Counted from the first letter of the stretch, positions 33,922 through 42,243 are shown. The stretch is 44,424 bases of DNA from Papillibacter sp. (GCA_012838125.1 DUPW01000021.1:1-44424); one strand, 5' to 3'. Notes: generated by a model not told the origin, from the letters alone. Numbers and translations are program-made.

Positions 33922-35442
33922 CTAATTTGGAGACGTCACCACGATGGCGTTAGGTACGATGCGCCCGTAGTGAGTGCCGGCGGCGGGACGTGAAATCTCC
34001 TGGCCCCTGTACACCATGACGGTGCTGCTGCCGCCGTCCAGATTGGCCGCCTGCACGGCGCCGTACCGCTCCATCACAGCGGCCAGGTCCGTCATGGTGC
34101 AGCCTAAGCTATAACCGGGCTTACGGCCATCCACGGCGAGGAGAAAGACGGTGCCATCCTCAGCTTGTCCGATGGCGGTGCGGGGCTGGATGCCAAAGCC
34201 CACGGAGCCTTCCGGCGCATCGCTGTCTTTGACGGTGTTTCGGCCGTTTACAATGAGGGCGGGGAAAAACTCCACCGCATCCCGGTATGTCATCTCGTCA
34301 AGGGATTTGCCGATATACAGGCGGTTGTCCTCCGAAAAGCCGATGACCTTATAGTCGCCGCCCACGCGGGGGCTGAGCATTTCGCCACGGGAGATGAGAA
34401 GCCCCACCACCACGCCGCCGTTACCCATGCCCTGATAATCGGCAAAACCGCTGGCGTTCACAGCCAAAACCGCCTTTGACCGCTCGGCAATCTGCGCCAC
34501 GGACTGACCGGCTTTCCCGAGGGTCGCTGCCGTGCCCACTTTGACGAGGGACGGGTCTTTTACGATGGCAAGGCGCCCTACGTATCCGTCGCCCTCCACG
34601 CGCACAATCATCAGGCGGCTGGCGGTGTCTATAGTGAGCACTGTGTCACCGTGGATGGTTTTTATGGACGTGCCGTCCTCGTCGAGGCCGGAGCGGTCGA
34701 TGAGCAGCCCTTCGTAGCCGGCCATTTCAACGAGGGGATTTTTCTTTATGAACGCCTTGAAAGACTCCTCGTCCACCTCGTGGTAGAGCTTAAAGAATTC
34801 ACTTTGGCTTGTCGGGGTGAAATCCATGATAAACGCGTCATCCGACCAGTCGCTTTCAAGGCCCGACTGGGTGAGCAGAAACGCGTCCCGGCTTTTCATC
34901 ACGTCGTCAATGACGCTTTTGGGGATAATCGCCGTGGCCAGCCACTTATGGTTCATCGTCTGCATGGCCGTTTCGATATAAATCGTGCGCCATTTCTTAA
35001 TAAAGGGGATGGATGAGTAGACGCCCACAAGATAGAGCGCCGCGAAAACGCATAGGAGCGTGAAAAACCGGCGGATACGGCGGCGCCTGCGCCGCTTTTT
35101 TACGCTGCGCCGCCGCTGATAGGGCGACGCAGGACGCTGATTTGAAGCTCCGCGCCGCGCCCTGCTGGAGTATGGCTGAGCCGGTATATCCCGGCGCTGG
35201 CGCTGATAGGGCGACGCGGCGCCGGAGGGGCGGGTCTGCCTGCGCGGGGGCGAAAAAGGCTCGTAATCGGACGCACGGGGCTTATAGGAGGCCTTTCGGG
35301 TATGCGCGGAGCCGCCGCTGCGCCCTCGGGCGCGGGCTTCTTCCGCGTCAAAGTCAAACATCTCCCGTTTCGGGTATGCGTCGCGCTCCCGCTGCTTTCG
35401 GCTCGAGCCGTAAAGCACCACTTTTTCTCTCTTTCCTGCCAT
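33922..35442 (-). CDS. Phosphodiester glycosidase (NAGPA-domain) membrane protein, copy 1
   Basis: The 506-residue protein has a long basic, Arg/Pro/Tyr-rich cytoplasmic region (1-125), one membrane segment (about 126-143) and an extracytoplasmic part ending in a phosphodiester glycosidase domain (about 300-505) with NASGFADYQGMGNGG, GFGIQPRTAIGQ and the hallmark AANLDGGSSTVM. Related domains hydrolyse GlcNAc-phosphodiester bonds, so a cell-wall or exopolysaccharide substrate is likely but unknown. Copy 2 lies 66 bp upstream in the same operon. Confidence 0.85.
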   Translation of the reverse strand: MAGKREKVVLYGSSRKQRERDAYPKREMFDFDAEEARARGRSGGSAHTRKASYKPRASDYEPFSPPRRQTRPSGAASPYQRQRRDIPAQPYSSRARRGASNQRPASPYQRRRSVKKRRRRRRIRRFFTLLCVFAALYLVGVYSSIPFIKKWRTIYIETAMQTMNHKWLATAIIPKSVIDDVMKSRDAFLLTQSGLESDWSDDAFIMDFTPTSQSEFFKLYHEVDEESFKAFIKKNPLVEMAGYEGLLIDRSGLDEDGTSIKTIHGDTVLTIDTASRLMIVRVEGDGYVGRLAIVKDPSLVKVGTAATLGKAGQSVAQIAERSKAVLAVNASGFADYQGMGNGGVVVGLLISRGEMLSPRVGGDYKVIGFSEDNRLYIGKSLDEMTYRDAVEFFPALIVNGRNTVKDSDAPEGSVGFGIQPRTAIGQAEDGTVFLLAVDGRKPGYSLGCTMTDLAAVMERYGAVQAANLDGGSSTVMVYRGQEISRPAAGTHYGRIVPNAIVVTSPN

Positions 35443-35508
35443 GACGCTTCCTTTTTCTGTCTTGATTATCTCCCGGACAAATCCGTCCGCTCATTGCGCA
35501 GTAAACTC

Positions 35509-36768
35509 TTACGCGGCATCCTCGTCTGAAAGCGTGCCCACGATAATGGCGTTCGGCACGTTGCGGCCGTATTTGATGCCGTTTGCCGGCTTCGTAATCT
35601 CCTCGCCGCGGTAGACCATGACGGTGCTGCTGCCGCCGTCGAGGTTAGCCGCCTGCACGGCGCCGTACCGCTCCATGATGGTGGCGCACTCCACAACGGT
35701 GGTGCCGATGCTGTAGCCAATCTGCCGCCCGTCTATCGTGAGTAGAAGGACAGTTCCGTCCTCCGTCTGGCCGATGACGGTGCGGGGCTGAAGGCCGAAG
35801 CCCATAGAGCCGTTGACGAGATTCCTCTTCGCGATGACGTTTTCCCCGTTTACAATCAGCGCCGGCACAAACTGAACGGCGTCTCGGTACGCCACGTCCT
35901 TTTCGCTGGCGCCGATGTACAGGCGGTTGTTTGTGTCAAACCCGATGTTGAGGTAGGTGCCGCCGGTGCGCTCGCTGTGCTTGACCCCTTCGGAAATCAA
36001 AAGGCCCACCACCGTGCCGCCGTGGCCCACGCCGTTTTCATCGGCAAAACCGCTGGCGTTGATGGCTAAAACGGCGTTGTATCGGTCTGCGATTTGCTTC
36101 ACACTCTGTCCACGGGTGCCGAGGGTGGCCGAGATGCCCACCCGCACGTCGGCCGGGTCTTTCACGATGGCCAGCTTCCCCACGTACCCTTCCCCCGTCA
36201 CTTTGACGATCAGGATTCCGTGGTGCGCGTCGATGGCGAGGACCTCGTCACCCTGAATTGTTTTCATGGACGTGCCGGTATCGCTCAGGCGCGCGCAGTT
36301 TATGTACACGTTTTCGTAGCCGTTTTCCAGCACCTCCGGATGCTCCTCGACGTAGTCGAGGAAGCTGCGCATATCCAGCTCGCTAAATAGGCGGAAAAAC
36401 TCCCTTTCACCGGAGGCCGGTTTATTGTCCGGCTCCACCGGCTCCACCGGTTCGTCCGGTGTATCCTCAGTATCAACGTTCTCCCACTTGCTCTGCAGGC
36501 CCTGCTGCTCTTTGAGGATGGCTTCTTTTTCTGCCATCACATCATCAATGACGCCCTTTGGAATAAAAAACGTCGCCAGCCATTTGTGACTGAGGGTATC
36601 CATTGCAGTTTCTATGTAGATATTGCGCCACTTTCGTATAAACGGGATATTTGAAAAAACGGCAAAGCAGTAAAGCTCCACAAATAAAATGGCGATAAGA
36701 AGGCCGATTATCAGTCCTCTTGTCCGCTTTTTGAGCTTTGACTTACGCTTTACCTTTTGCTTAATCAT
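35509..36768 (-). CDS. Phosphodiester glycosidase (NAGPA-domain) membrane protein, copy 2
   Basis: The 419-residue paralogue shares the order membrane segment (about 18-38), IPFIRKWRNIYIETAMDTLSHKWLAT-like region and C-terminal domain with NASGFADENGVGHGG, GFGLQPRTVIGQ and AANLDGGSSTVM. It differs by a short basic N-terminus and an acidic Glu/Pro insertion (EPVEPVEPDN). ATG 36768 is chosen because GGAGAG lies 6 nt upstream; an open frame from 36864 lacks one. Copy 1 follows downstream, so this is a tandem duplication with divergence of the cytoplasmic tails. Confidence 0.85.
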   Translation of the reverse strand: MIKQKVKRKSKLKKRTRGLIIGLLIAILFVELYCFAVFSNIPFIRKWRNIYIETAMDTLSHKWLATFFIPKGVIDDVMAEKEAILKEQQGLQSKWENVDTEDTPDEPVEPVEPDNKPASGEREFFRLFSELDMRSFLDYVEEHPEVLENGYENVYINCARLSDTGTSMKTIQGDEVLAIDAHHGILIVKVTGEGYVGKLAIVKDPADVRVGISATLGTRGQSVKQIADRYNAVLAINASGFADENGVGHGGTVVGLLISEGVKHSERTGGTYLNIGFDTNNRLYIGASEKDVAYRDAVQFVPALIVNGENVIAKRNLVNGSMGFGLQPRTVIGQTEDGTVLLLTIDGRQIGYSIGTTVVECATIMERYGAVQAANLDGGSSTVMVYRGEEITKPANGIKYGRNVPNAIIVGTLSDEDAA

Positions 36769-36878
36769 TTTGTTCTCTCCGGTCACATTTACGTAGGGTA
36801 TTTTTACATTCGCCGCGGGGCGTGCGTGCCTGATATTTTCCCGCCCCCGTGCACACACTACCATTGGAGGCGATGAAA

Positions 36879-37073
36879 ATGAGTCTTATTCCCTGCACCG
36901 ACGACTGCCTGTTTCAAAAAGACGGCTGCTGCCATCTGCAGCACGCCACCTCAAGCGGAACGCTCGGCACGCCGGCATTCGAGAATTTTTCCCCCCTCTC
37001 GTCAGGCTCTCGCGCCCGTCCAAAGGAAAATGGCCGCCCAGGGTGCGTGCATTACACGCAGCGGCCCCGATAA
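36879..37073 (+). CDS. Small Cys-rich protein
   Basis: A 64-residue ORF on the strand opposite its neighbours. The pattern MSLIPCTDDCLFQKDGCCHLQHA followed by a C-terminal GCVHY matches a group of short clostridial proteins (C-x3-C-x2-Q-x-DG-x-C-x-L ... C-x-HY) of unknown function, probably metal binding. TGGAGG at 36865-36870 lies 8 nt from ATG 36879; the ATG at 36873 is too close. It converges with radA with only 3 bp between stops. Confidence 0.65.
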   Translation: MSLIPCTDDCLFQKDGCCHLQHATSSGTLGTPAFENFSPLSSGSRARPKENGRPGCVHYTQRPR

Positions 37074-37076
37074 AAC

Positions 37077-38453
37077 TCAAAACACCAGTCCAATCGCTTC
37101 TGAAACCGTTCTGGCCGTGATGATTTTCAGTCCGGCCGGAGCGGTTATTGTCGTTTTGGCGTTGTGCGGCATGAGGCACGCGGTAAACCCGAGGCGCTTT
37201 ATTTCCGCAAGGCGCGCGGAAATGTGGCTCACAGGCCGCAGCTCACCCGTAAGCCCCACCTCGCCGATGGCCACAAGGTCGTCCGGCAGGGGCTTGTCCT
37301 TATAGCTGGAGGCAAGGGCCAAAACCGTGGCCAAATCCGCCGCCGGTTCCGTCAGGGTAAGGCCGCCGATGACGTTTATAAACGCATCGCAGCCGCCGAT
37401 GCGCAGTCCGCCCCGCTTTTCTAAAACGGCAAGGAGCATCATGGCGCGGCCATAGTCGATGCCGTTTGCGTTCCGGCGGGGCACGTTTAAGCTGCTCATG
37501 GCCACAAGGGCCTGAATTTCCGCAAGGACGGGGCGCGTGCCCTCCATGGAGCACACCACGCAGGTCCCCGGCGTCTGAAGCGGCCGGCCGGACAGGAGCA
37601 GCTCCGAGGGGTTGTGGACTTCCGACAGCCCCCTGTCTACCATCTCAAAGACGCCGATTTCATTCGTGGAGCCGAAACGGTTTTTCACCGCACGTAAAAT
37701 GCGGTATTGCATGGATGGCTCTCCCTCAAAATATAGCACACAATCCACAGTATGCTCAAGAACCTTTGGCCCGGCGATGGCGCCTTCTTTGTTGATATGG
37801 CCCACGACGAACACCGTTGCTCCGCTGTTTTTGCTGAGATTGAGCAGCGCCATAGCGCACTCCTTCACCTGCGCCACGCTGCCGGGGGACGCGGTGAGTT
37901 CCTCGCTGTAGATGGTTTGGATGGAGTCGATAATCATCACATCCGGCTGAACCTCTTGAGCCGCCTGGAGAATCTCAATAAGGCTCGTCTCTGCCAGCAC
38001 GAAAAAGTCCCCCGCCGCGCCAAGGCGCTCGGCGCGCATTTTCAGTTGCTGCTCCGATTCCTCGCCCGTTACATACAGCACCCGAAGGGAGCGGGCGATG
38101 TGACTGCAGATTTGAAGCAGGAGCGTCGATTTACCAACGCCGGGGGCGCCGCCGATTAAAACGAGGGAGCCGGCCACGGCGCCGCCGCCTAAAACCCGGT
38201 CCAGCTCAGTAAGCCCCGTGGAAAAGCGCAGCTCCCTTGATCCCTCCAGCTCGGAAAGGCGTTTTGCCCGCCCCGGGCTGTTAAGACGCGCCCGGGAGGG
38301 CGCGGACGCCCCGCCTGAGCGTGATTTTGCCGCTTTAGGCGCCGCCGGCTGCTCCACAATCGTGTTCCAGCTGCCGCAGGCATGGCACTGCCCCTGCCAT
38401 TTCGGCGTCTCGTTGCCGCAATCAGTGCAGAAATAGAGTGTCTTGGCTTTCAT
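37077..38453 (-). CDS. radA: DNA repair protein RadA
   Basis: RadA promotes branch migration in recombination. The 458-residue protein has an N-terminal zinc finger (FCTDCGNETPKWQGQCHACG), Walker A GGAPGVGKST, the RadA motif KNRFGSTNEIG and a C-terminal Lon-protease-like domain (about 290-458; GLTGELRPVSHISARL). ATG 38453 is set by GGAGG just upstream; the frame is open further. It overlaps the end of cwlD by 32 bp, so the two are co-transcribed. Confidence 0.95.
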   Translation of the reverse strand: MKAKTLYFCTDCGNETPKWQGQCHACGSWNTIVEQPAAPKAAKSRSGGASAPSRARLNSPGRAKRLSELEGSRELRFSTGLTELDRVLGGGAVAGSLVLIGGAPGVGKSTLLLQICSHIARSLRVLYVTGEESEQQLKMRAERLGAAGDFFVLAETSLIEILQAAQEVQPDVMIIDSIQTIYSEELTASPGSVAQVKECAMALLNLSKNSGATVFVVGHINKEGAIAGPKVLEHTVDCVLYFEGEPSMQYRILRAVKNRFGSTNEIGVFEMVDRGLSEVHNPSELLLSGRPLQTPGTCVVCSMEGTRPVLAEIQALVAMSSLNVPRRNANGIDYGRAMMLLAVLEKRGGLRIGGCDAFINVIGGLTLTEPAADLATVLALASSYKDKPLPDDLVAIGEVGLTGELRPVSHISARLAEIKRLGFTACLMPHNAKTTITAPAGLKIITARTVSEAIGLVF

Positions 38454-39186
38454 GTATGCCTCCGGTTTTATCGTTTGTGATCCATGTCGCATTTAAATAG
38501 CCGGCCGCCAGCGCCGCGGCCAGCTTTAAGCGGTAGGCGTCCGTCTTTAAGAGGGCTTCGTCGGCGGGATTGGAGAGAAACCCGGTCTCCGCCAACACCG
38601 CCGGACATTTGGCGTGGCCTAAGAGATAGACGCGATCCGGCACCTTCGCCGGCTGGCGCACGTTTTTCTTGCCCAGCGCCTGTACCAGCGCCTGATGAAT
38701 GGATTCCGCAAGTTCCTTACTCCCCTCCGTTTTGGCAAAGAGGGCCTGGGCGCCGTGGGGCGATGAGCCGGGGTATGTGTTCTGGTGGATGCTCAGGAGC
38801 ACGGCGTTTTCCGTGGAGTTTATCAGTCCGATGCGCCGGCGCTGGTCTTCGACCTTCTTTTTGCGGATGGTGGTGGCGTCCGGCGAGTAATCAAGCTGCT
38901 CCGACGTGCGCGTCATAATCGTCGGGACACCGAAAAAGGCCATGATTTGCTCGAGCTTTAAGGCGATATCCAGATTGATGGCGCTCTCGTGTACGCCGGT
39001 GATGGATACGGCACCGCCGTCTGCCCCGCCGTGACCGGGGTCGATGATAAGAATCTGTTTTGCGGCGCTGCCGGCGCTGGACGGACGCATATTGGCCGCC
39101 GGCCCCGGGACAAAAACGCTCATCGCAAAAAGGATTACAAGTACGGCAGCCATGAGGGCGGCCGGCCGAAGGTACGTTTTTTTCAT
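38422..39186 (-). CDS. cwlD: N-acetylmuramoyl-L-alanine amidase, CwlD-like
   Basis: CwlD removes stem peptides to start muramic lactam formation in the spore cortex, needed for germination. The 254-residue protein has a signal-anchor (about 9-27) and an Amidase_3 domain with IDPGHGGADGGA (H52), HES (E67), LLSIHQNTYPGSSPHGAQ (H134) and AETGFLSNPADE. The size and single domain fit CwlD rather than a vegetative autolysin. It is transcribed away from the cotJ locus across a 172-bp gap. Confidence 0.87.
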   Translation of the reverse strand: MKKTYLRPAALMAAVLVILFAMSVFVPGPAANMRPSSAGSAAKQILIIDPGHGGADGGAVSITGVHESAINLDIALKLEQIMAFFGVPTIMTRTSEQLDYSPDATTIRKKKVEDQRRRIGLINSTENAVLLSIHQNTYPGSSPHGAQALFAKTEGSKELAESIHQALVQALGKKNVRQPAKVPDRVYLLGHAKCPAVLAETGFLSNPADEALLKTDAYRLKLAAALAAGYLNATWITNDKTGGIHESQDTLFLH

Positions 39187-39285
39187 ACAAGTCGCCTCCC
39201 CTTCTACAGCATGGTATGAAGGCGATAAGGCGCATTATGAATGGATTATAGGCTTATCTCAAGGTCACCGCAAAAAGTTACAAGA

Positions 39286-39314
39286 CATATACTGGCGTGG
39301 GAAGATGTCTTCCC
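39286..39314 (+). promoter_or_regulatory. Possible mother-cell promoter -10 and palindrome upstream of cotJ
   Basis: CATATACT (39286-39293) matches seven of eight positions of the sigma-E -10 consensus, but no good -35 is seen 13-15 nt upstream. The palindrome GGGAAGA-TG-TCTTCCC (39299-39314) sits at the predicted start of the RNA and could be an operator or a 5' stabilising hairpin. Confidence 0.35.
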
Positions 39315-39358
39315 CCCGACTTTTCGGGCAACGAAAAGAGATATAGGAGGAAGTATTC

Positions 39359-40309
39359 TTGGAAGATAGGTATTTACCCCAGAGAGTGGCCAATCAAAAC
39401 GAAGCAAACGCTTCCAACAGACTTGGCTTTACGGGCTTTACTCCTCATGCAGCTTACGGAAATATGAGCGGCCCCAGCCGTGACAATACCGCAAACCGCC
39501 TGAGTGCGAACACGGCCGAACGCCCTAACGCTCCCGTGCGGCCGAATGCAAACGCCCCGCATTTACCGATTGTAAACGCACCGTCCAACGCAAACGTGTA
39601 CTATGCGCCCAACGTCAATGCACCGAAGCCGAACGCTAACATGGCGCAAATGCCCAACATCAACGCTCCGAAGCCGAAGCCGGACATGGAGCAGATGCCC
39701 AATATCAACGCGCCGAAACCGAAGGTAAATGCACCGCATACTCCGAATGCCAATGCAGTACAGCCCAACGTCAATGTTCCGAACGTAGCAAACGTAAGCG
39801 AAAACGTGCGCCCTAATGTGGGCGGCGAAAACATGATGAACATGCCGGAGCCAAAGAAAAAGCACTCCGCCCATCCCTGCTCCGACAAAGAGGGCACACT
39901 CCCCTCCTGCGCACCCCTGGCAGTCGGGTTTATCCCCTTCCAGCAGGAAAACCCGCCTCAGTACAAGGTAAGCGAGGCCCTCACAAAGGGAACGCTGTTC
40001 CCCGGCCTCGACCTGCCCTGGTTTAACGTATCCAACACATCGAACCCCTACGAAGGCACGCCCTTAGGGGAACTAATGGCCCTGAGCTTTGCCATCAAAG
40101 AGCTCAACCTGTACCTCGACACGCACAAAAACGATGCCGAGGCGCTTGATATGCTCAAGAAACTTAACAAGCTCTACGTGGAAGCCACGGAGAAATTCAA
40201 CAAAATGTACGGCCCGATGATGGTCACCGACATCACCTTCGGTGATGAGTATACATGGCTCCAAGACCCGTGGCCTTGGGAATTCGGGCAGAGAGGGGGC
40301 AGCCGTTAA
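39359..40309 (+). CDS. CotJA-CotJB fusion with Asn/Pro repeat domain
   Basis: The 316-residue protein combines three parts. Residues about 1-175 are low-complexity, rich in Asn, Pro and Ala, with a 15-residue tandem repeat (NAPKPxxxMxQMPNI). Residues about 186-222 match CotJA (FIPFQ...SEALTKGTLFPGLDLPW). Residues about 236-308 match CotJB (LSFAIKELNLYLDTHKNDAEAL ... MYGPMM ... WLQDPWPWEF, in segments). CotJA and CotJB are normally separate small coat proteins that act with CotJC. The start is TTG at 39359, 8 nt after AGGAGG. The stop directly abuts cotJC. Confidence 0.88.
   Translation: MEDRYLPQRVANQNEANASNRLGFTGFTPHAAYGNMSGPSRDNTANRLSANTAERPNAPVRPNANAPHLPIVNAPSNANVYYAPNVNAPKPNANMAQMPNINAPKPKPDMEQMPNINAPKPKVNAPHTPNANAVQPNVNVPNVANVSENVRPNVGGENMMNMPEPKKKHSAHPCSDKEGTLPSCAPLAVGFIPFQQENPPQYKVSEALTKGTLFPGLDLPWFNVSNTSNPYEGTPLGELMALSFAIKELNLYLDTHKNDAEALDMLKKLNKLYVEATEKFNKMYGPMMVTDITFGDEYTWLQDPWPWEFGQRGGSR
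39617..39721 (+). repeat. 45-nt tandem repeat in cotJAB
   Basis: Two full copies and one partial copy of a 45-nt unit encode residues 87-101, 102-116 and 117-121 of the fusion protein (NAPKPNANMAQMPNI, NAPKPKPDMEQMPNI, NAPKP). Copies differ by several bases, so the repeat is not very recent but could still vary in number between strains. Confidence 0.8.
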
Positions 40310-40570
40310 ATGTTTGAATATGTAAAGAGGCTCCAGTACCCGGTGAATATTAAAACACCGAACCCGGCACTGGCGAAATTCATTATATCGCAATACGGCG
40401 GCCCGGACGGTGAGCTTGCCGCCTCCCTGCGGTACCTCAGCCAGCGCTTTTCAATGCCGTACCCCGAACTGAAAGGGCTGCTGACCGACATAGGTACGGG
40501 GTTTCCACTTTTTACCACCTGCGCCGCACGCCAAGCGCGCCGCCGCATCCGAAGAATAAGCCGCAATTAA
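40310..40570 (+). CDS. cotJC: cotJC 5' part (interrupted spore-coat Mn catalase)
   Basis: Codons 1-63 are a clear CotJC N-terminus (LQYPVNIKTPNPALAKFI, GGPDGELAASLRYLSQRF, KGLLTDIGT) with the first predicted Mn ligand E35. After 40498 similarity stops and 23 unrelated Arg-rich residues read into the insertion before TAA at 40568. The remaining 135 codons resume at 43832 in a frame that is restored by crossover in AGGTAC. GAGAGGGGG lies 10 nt upstream of ATG 40310, directly after the cotJAB stop. As it stands the product would be an inactive fragment. Confidence 0.92.
   Translation: MFEYVKRLQYPVNIKTPNPALAKFIISQYGGPDGELAASLRYLSQRFSMPYPELKGLLTDIGTGFPLFTTCAARQARRRIRRISRN
40480..40497 (+). repeat. 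Left attachment-site core of the cotJC element
   Basis: This 18-mer (GCTGACCGACATAGGTAC) is 14/18 identical to 43813-43830, with the last six bases (AGGTAC, 40492-40497) identical. The cotJC reading frame breaks exactly at its right end. Confidence 0.8.
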
Positions 40571-40685
40571 CGCTTAACGCCGGTGCTATTGGGGAATGCA
40601 GCAAATCAAAAAACGGGATAATGCGGAAATGTACGGGGCAAAACCTGCCCGCGGCGCATTGCCGCCTCATACGCCGCAGTCTCCT

Positions 40686-41987
40686 TTACCCCACCACGCC
40701 ATAAATGAGGGGCTGCTCATGGGGCTTTTCCGGAGAAATGCTGATGGCGCGGCGCAAAAACGCCACGGCGTCGGGAATTTTCTCTTTATTTGACGTGTGG
40801 AGCACAGCAAGTGTTCCCCCTTTACGGCAGGCGTCCCCCGTCTTACTGCGCAGGACGAGGCCGGCGACGGGGTCAATGGCATCCCCCGCCTTTTCGCGCC
40901 CCGCGCCGAGGACAGCCGCAGCTTTTCCGATAAGCTCCGCGTCCATAAAGCGGATATAGCCCTCCTCCTCCGCCTTAAACTCCACCTGAACGGGCGCGAC
41001 GCCGAGTTTTTCAGGGCTTTCGATAAAGAACGTATCGCCCCCCTGCCGCGCAATCCACTCACGGAATTTGTAAAGCGCCGCCCCGTCGCGCAGGGCCGTA
41101 TTCACCTTTTCAAGGCTCTCCTCATACGCCCACCCGCGGGAAAGGCAGAGCATCCGGGCGGAAAGCTCCGAGCAGACCTGCACGAGGTCTGCCGGACCGC
41201 GGCCGGAAAGCACCTCCACCGCCTCCAAAACCTCCAGGGCGTTGCCCACGGCTTTTCCGAGGGGGATATCCATATTGGTGAGAACTGCCGTAACCCGCCG
41301 GCCGCTCAACGTGCCGATATCCACCATGGCGCGGGCAAGGCGCTCGGCGTCCTCCTTCGTCTTCATAAAGGCGCCGCTGCCCACTTTGACGTCCAGAACG
41401 ATGCTTTTCGCGCCGGAGCCCAGCTTCTTGCTCATGATGCTCGACGCAATAAGCGGGACGCTTTCCACCGTGGCCGTCACGTCCCGCAGGGCGTAGATTT
41501 TCTTATCGGCGGGGGCTAAGCGCCCCGACTGCCCCACAACAGCGATGCCAATCTCCCGCACCTGTTCCATAAACGCCTCACGGCTCATCTCCGTCTCATA
41601 GCCCGGGATGGCCTCCAGCTTGTCCACCGTGCCGCCGGTGTGGCCCAGGCCGCGGCCGGACATTTTCGCCACGGTGCCGCCGAGAGCGGCCACGATGGGC
41701 GCCACGATGAGGGTCGTCTTATCTCCGACGCCGCCTGTAGAGTGTTTGTCCACCGTGGCGTCCCCAAAGTTGGAAAGGTCCACCGTATCCCCCGAGCGCA
41801 TCATGGCAAGGGTGAGGGTTTTCAGCTCCTGCGGCGTCATCCCCTGAAAGTAGACGGCCATGAGCAGAGCCGCCACCTGATAGTCGGGAACATCGCCCTT
41901 TACATAGCCTTCCACCACAAACTCAATTTCCTGATCGGACAGCTCCAGACCGTCCCGCTTTTTTTGAATGACGTCGTACATCCGCAT
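40686..41987 (-). CDS. pdp: Pyrimidine-nucleoside phosphorylase
   Basis: The 433-residue enzyme phosphorolyses uridine and thymidine to free base and (deoxy)ribose-1-phosphate. It shows the family signature SGRGLGHTGGTVDKLEAIPG in segments, VDKHSTGGVGDKTTLI (phosphate site), and KKLGSGAKSIVLDVKVGSGAFMK. It appears complete. ATG 41987 follows GAGGTG at 7 nt and a vegetative-type promoter. It is cargo of the cotJC element: present in vegetative cells and the forespore, but lost from the mother cell if excision occurs. No other nucleoside-salvage gene is nearby. Confidence 0.94.
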   Translation of the reverse strand: MRMYDVIQKKRDGLELSDQEIEFVVEGYVKGDVPDYQVAALLMAVYFQGMTPQELKTLTLAMMRSGDTVDLSNFGDATVDKHSTGGVGDKTTLIVAPIVAALGGTVAKMSGRGLGHTGGTVDKLEAIPGYETEMSREAFMEQVREIGIAVVGQSGRLAPADKKIYALRDVTATVESVPLIASSIMSKKLGSGAKSIVLDVKVGSGAFMKTKEDAERLARAMVDIGTLSGRRVTAVLTNMDIPLGKAVGNALEVLEAVEVLSGRGPADLVQVCSELSARMLCLSRGWAYEESLEKVNTALRDGAALYKFREWIARQGGDTFFIESPEKLGVAPVQVEFKAEEEGYIRFMDAELIGKAAAVLGAGREKAGDAIDPVAGLVLRSKTGDACRKGGTLAVLHTSNKEKIPDAVAFLRRAISISPEKPHEQPLIYGVVG

Positions 41988-42018
41988 GCCGCCGCACCTC
42001 GCAAACCAGTTTGCTTTT

Positions 42019-42047
42019 ATCATACCACAATTACCCTGTTTTGAAAA
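42019..42047 (-). promoter_or_regulatory. Candidate vegetative promoter of pdp
   Basis: On the minus strand TATGAT (42024-42019) is preceded by TTTCAA (spacer 16) or TTTTCA (spacer 17). A small inverted repeat CAAAC-CA-GTTTG (42002-42013) lies near the start of the RNA. It suggests pdp is expressed independently of sporulation. Confidence 0.45.
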
Positions 42048-42054
42048 CGAAATC

Positions 42055-42243
42055 CTACAGAGCATCGCCGTGAAGCGCCCCCTCAAACAGGGACACATTC
42101 TCCGCAAGGTAGACGGTGACGGCCCCCTCCTCCGCCACCGTCACCCTGTCAATAAGTCCGAGATAAAATGCGTCATTTTCGTCTGCTCCGGTAAGCAGAT
42201 TAGTAAGAATCCGGGCAATATCGGTATTTGAATATTCGTTCAA
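42055..42243 (-). CDS. 62-residue protein with TTG start inside the element
   Basis: The ORF has a good ribosome site (AGGAGA, 7 nt from TTG 42243). The sequence is acidic, with NTDIARILTNLLTGADENDA, LIDRVTVAEEGAVTVYLAEN and no Cys. The second half resembles the closing strand region of large serine recombinases (L-x-x-V-x-x-I-x-V-x-x-x-G), so it may be a detached recombinase tail or an accessory factor. This resemblance is weak. It lies between pdp and the recombinase on the same strand, with a sigma-E-like -10 62 bp upstream. Confidence 0.5.
   Translation of the reverse strand: MNEYSNTDIARILTNLLTGADENDAFYLGLIDRVTVAEEGAVTVYLAENVSLFEGALHGDAL

Noticed and set aside
39617..39721. Tandem repeat as a CRISPR array
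   Set aside because: Units are contiguous 45-nt coding repeats without spacers, inside an open coat-protein frame, and no cas gene is present.
40596..40793. 65-codon rightward ORF near the left end of the element
   Set aside because: No clear ribosome site, Pro/His-rich composition, and more than half of it is antisense to the end of the phosphorylase gene.
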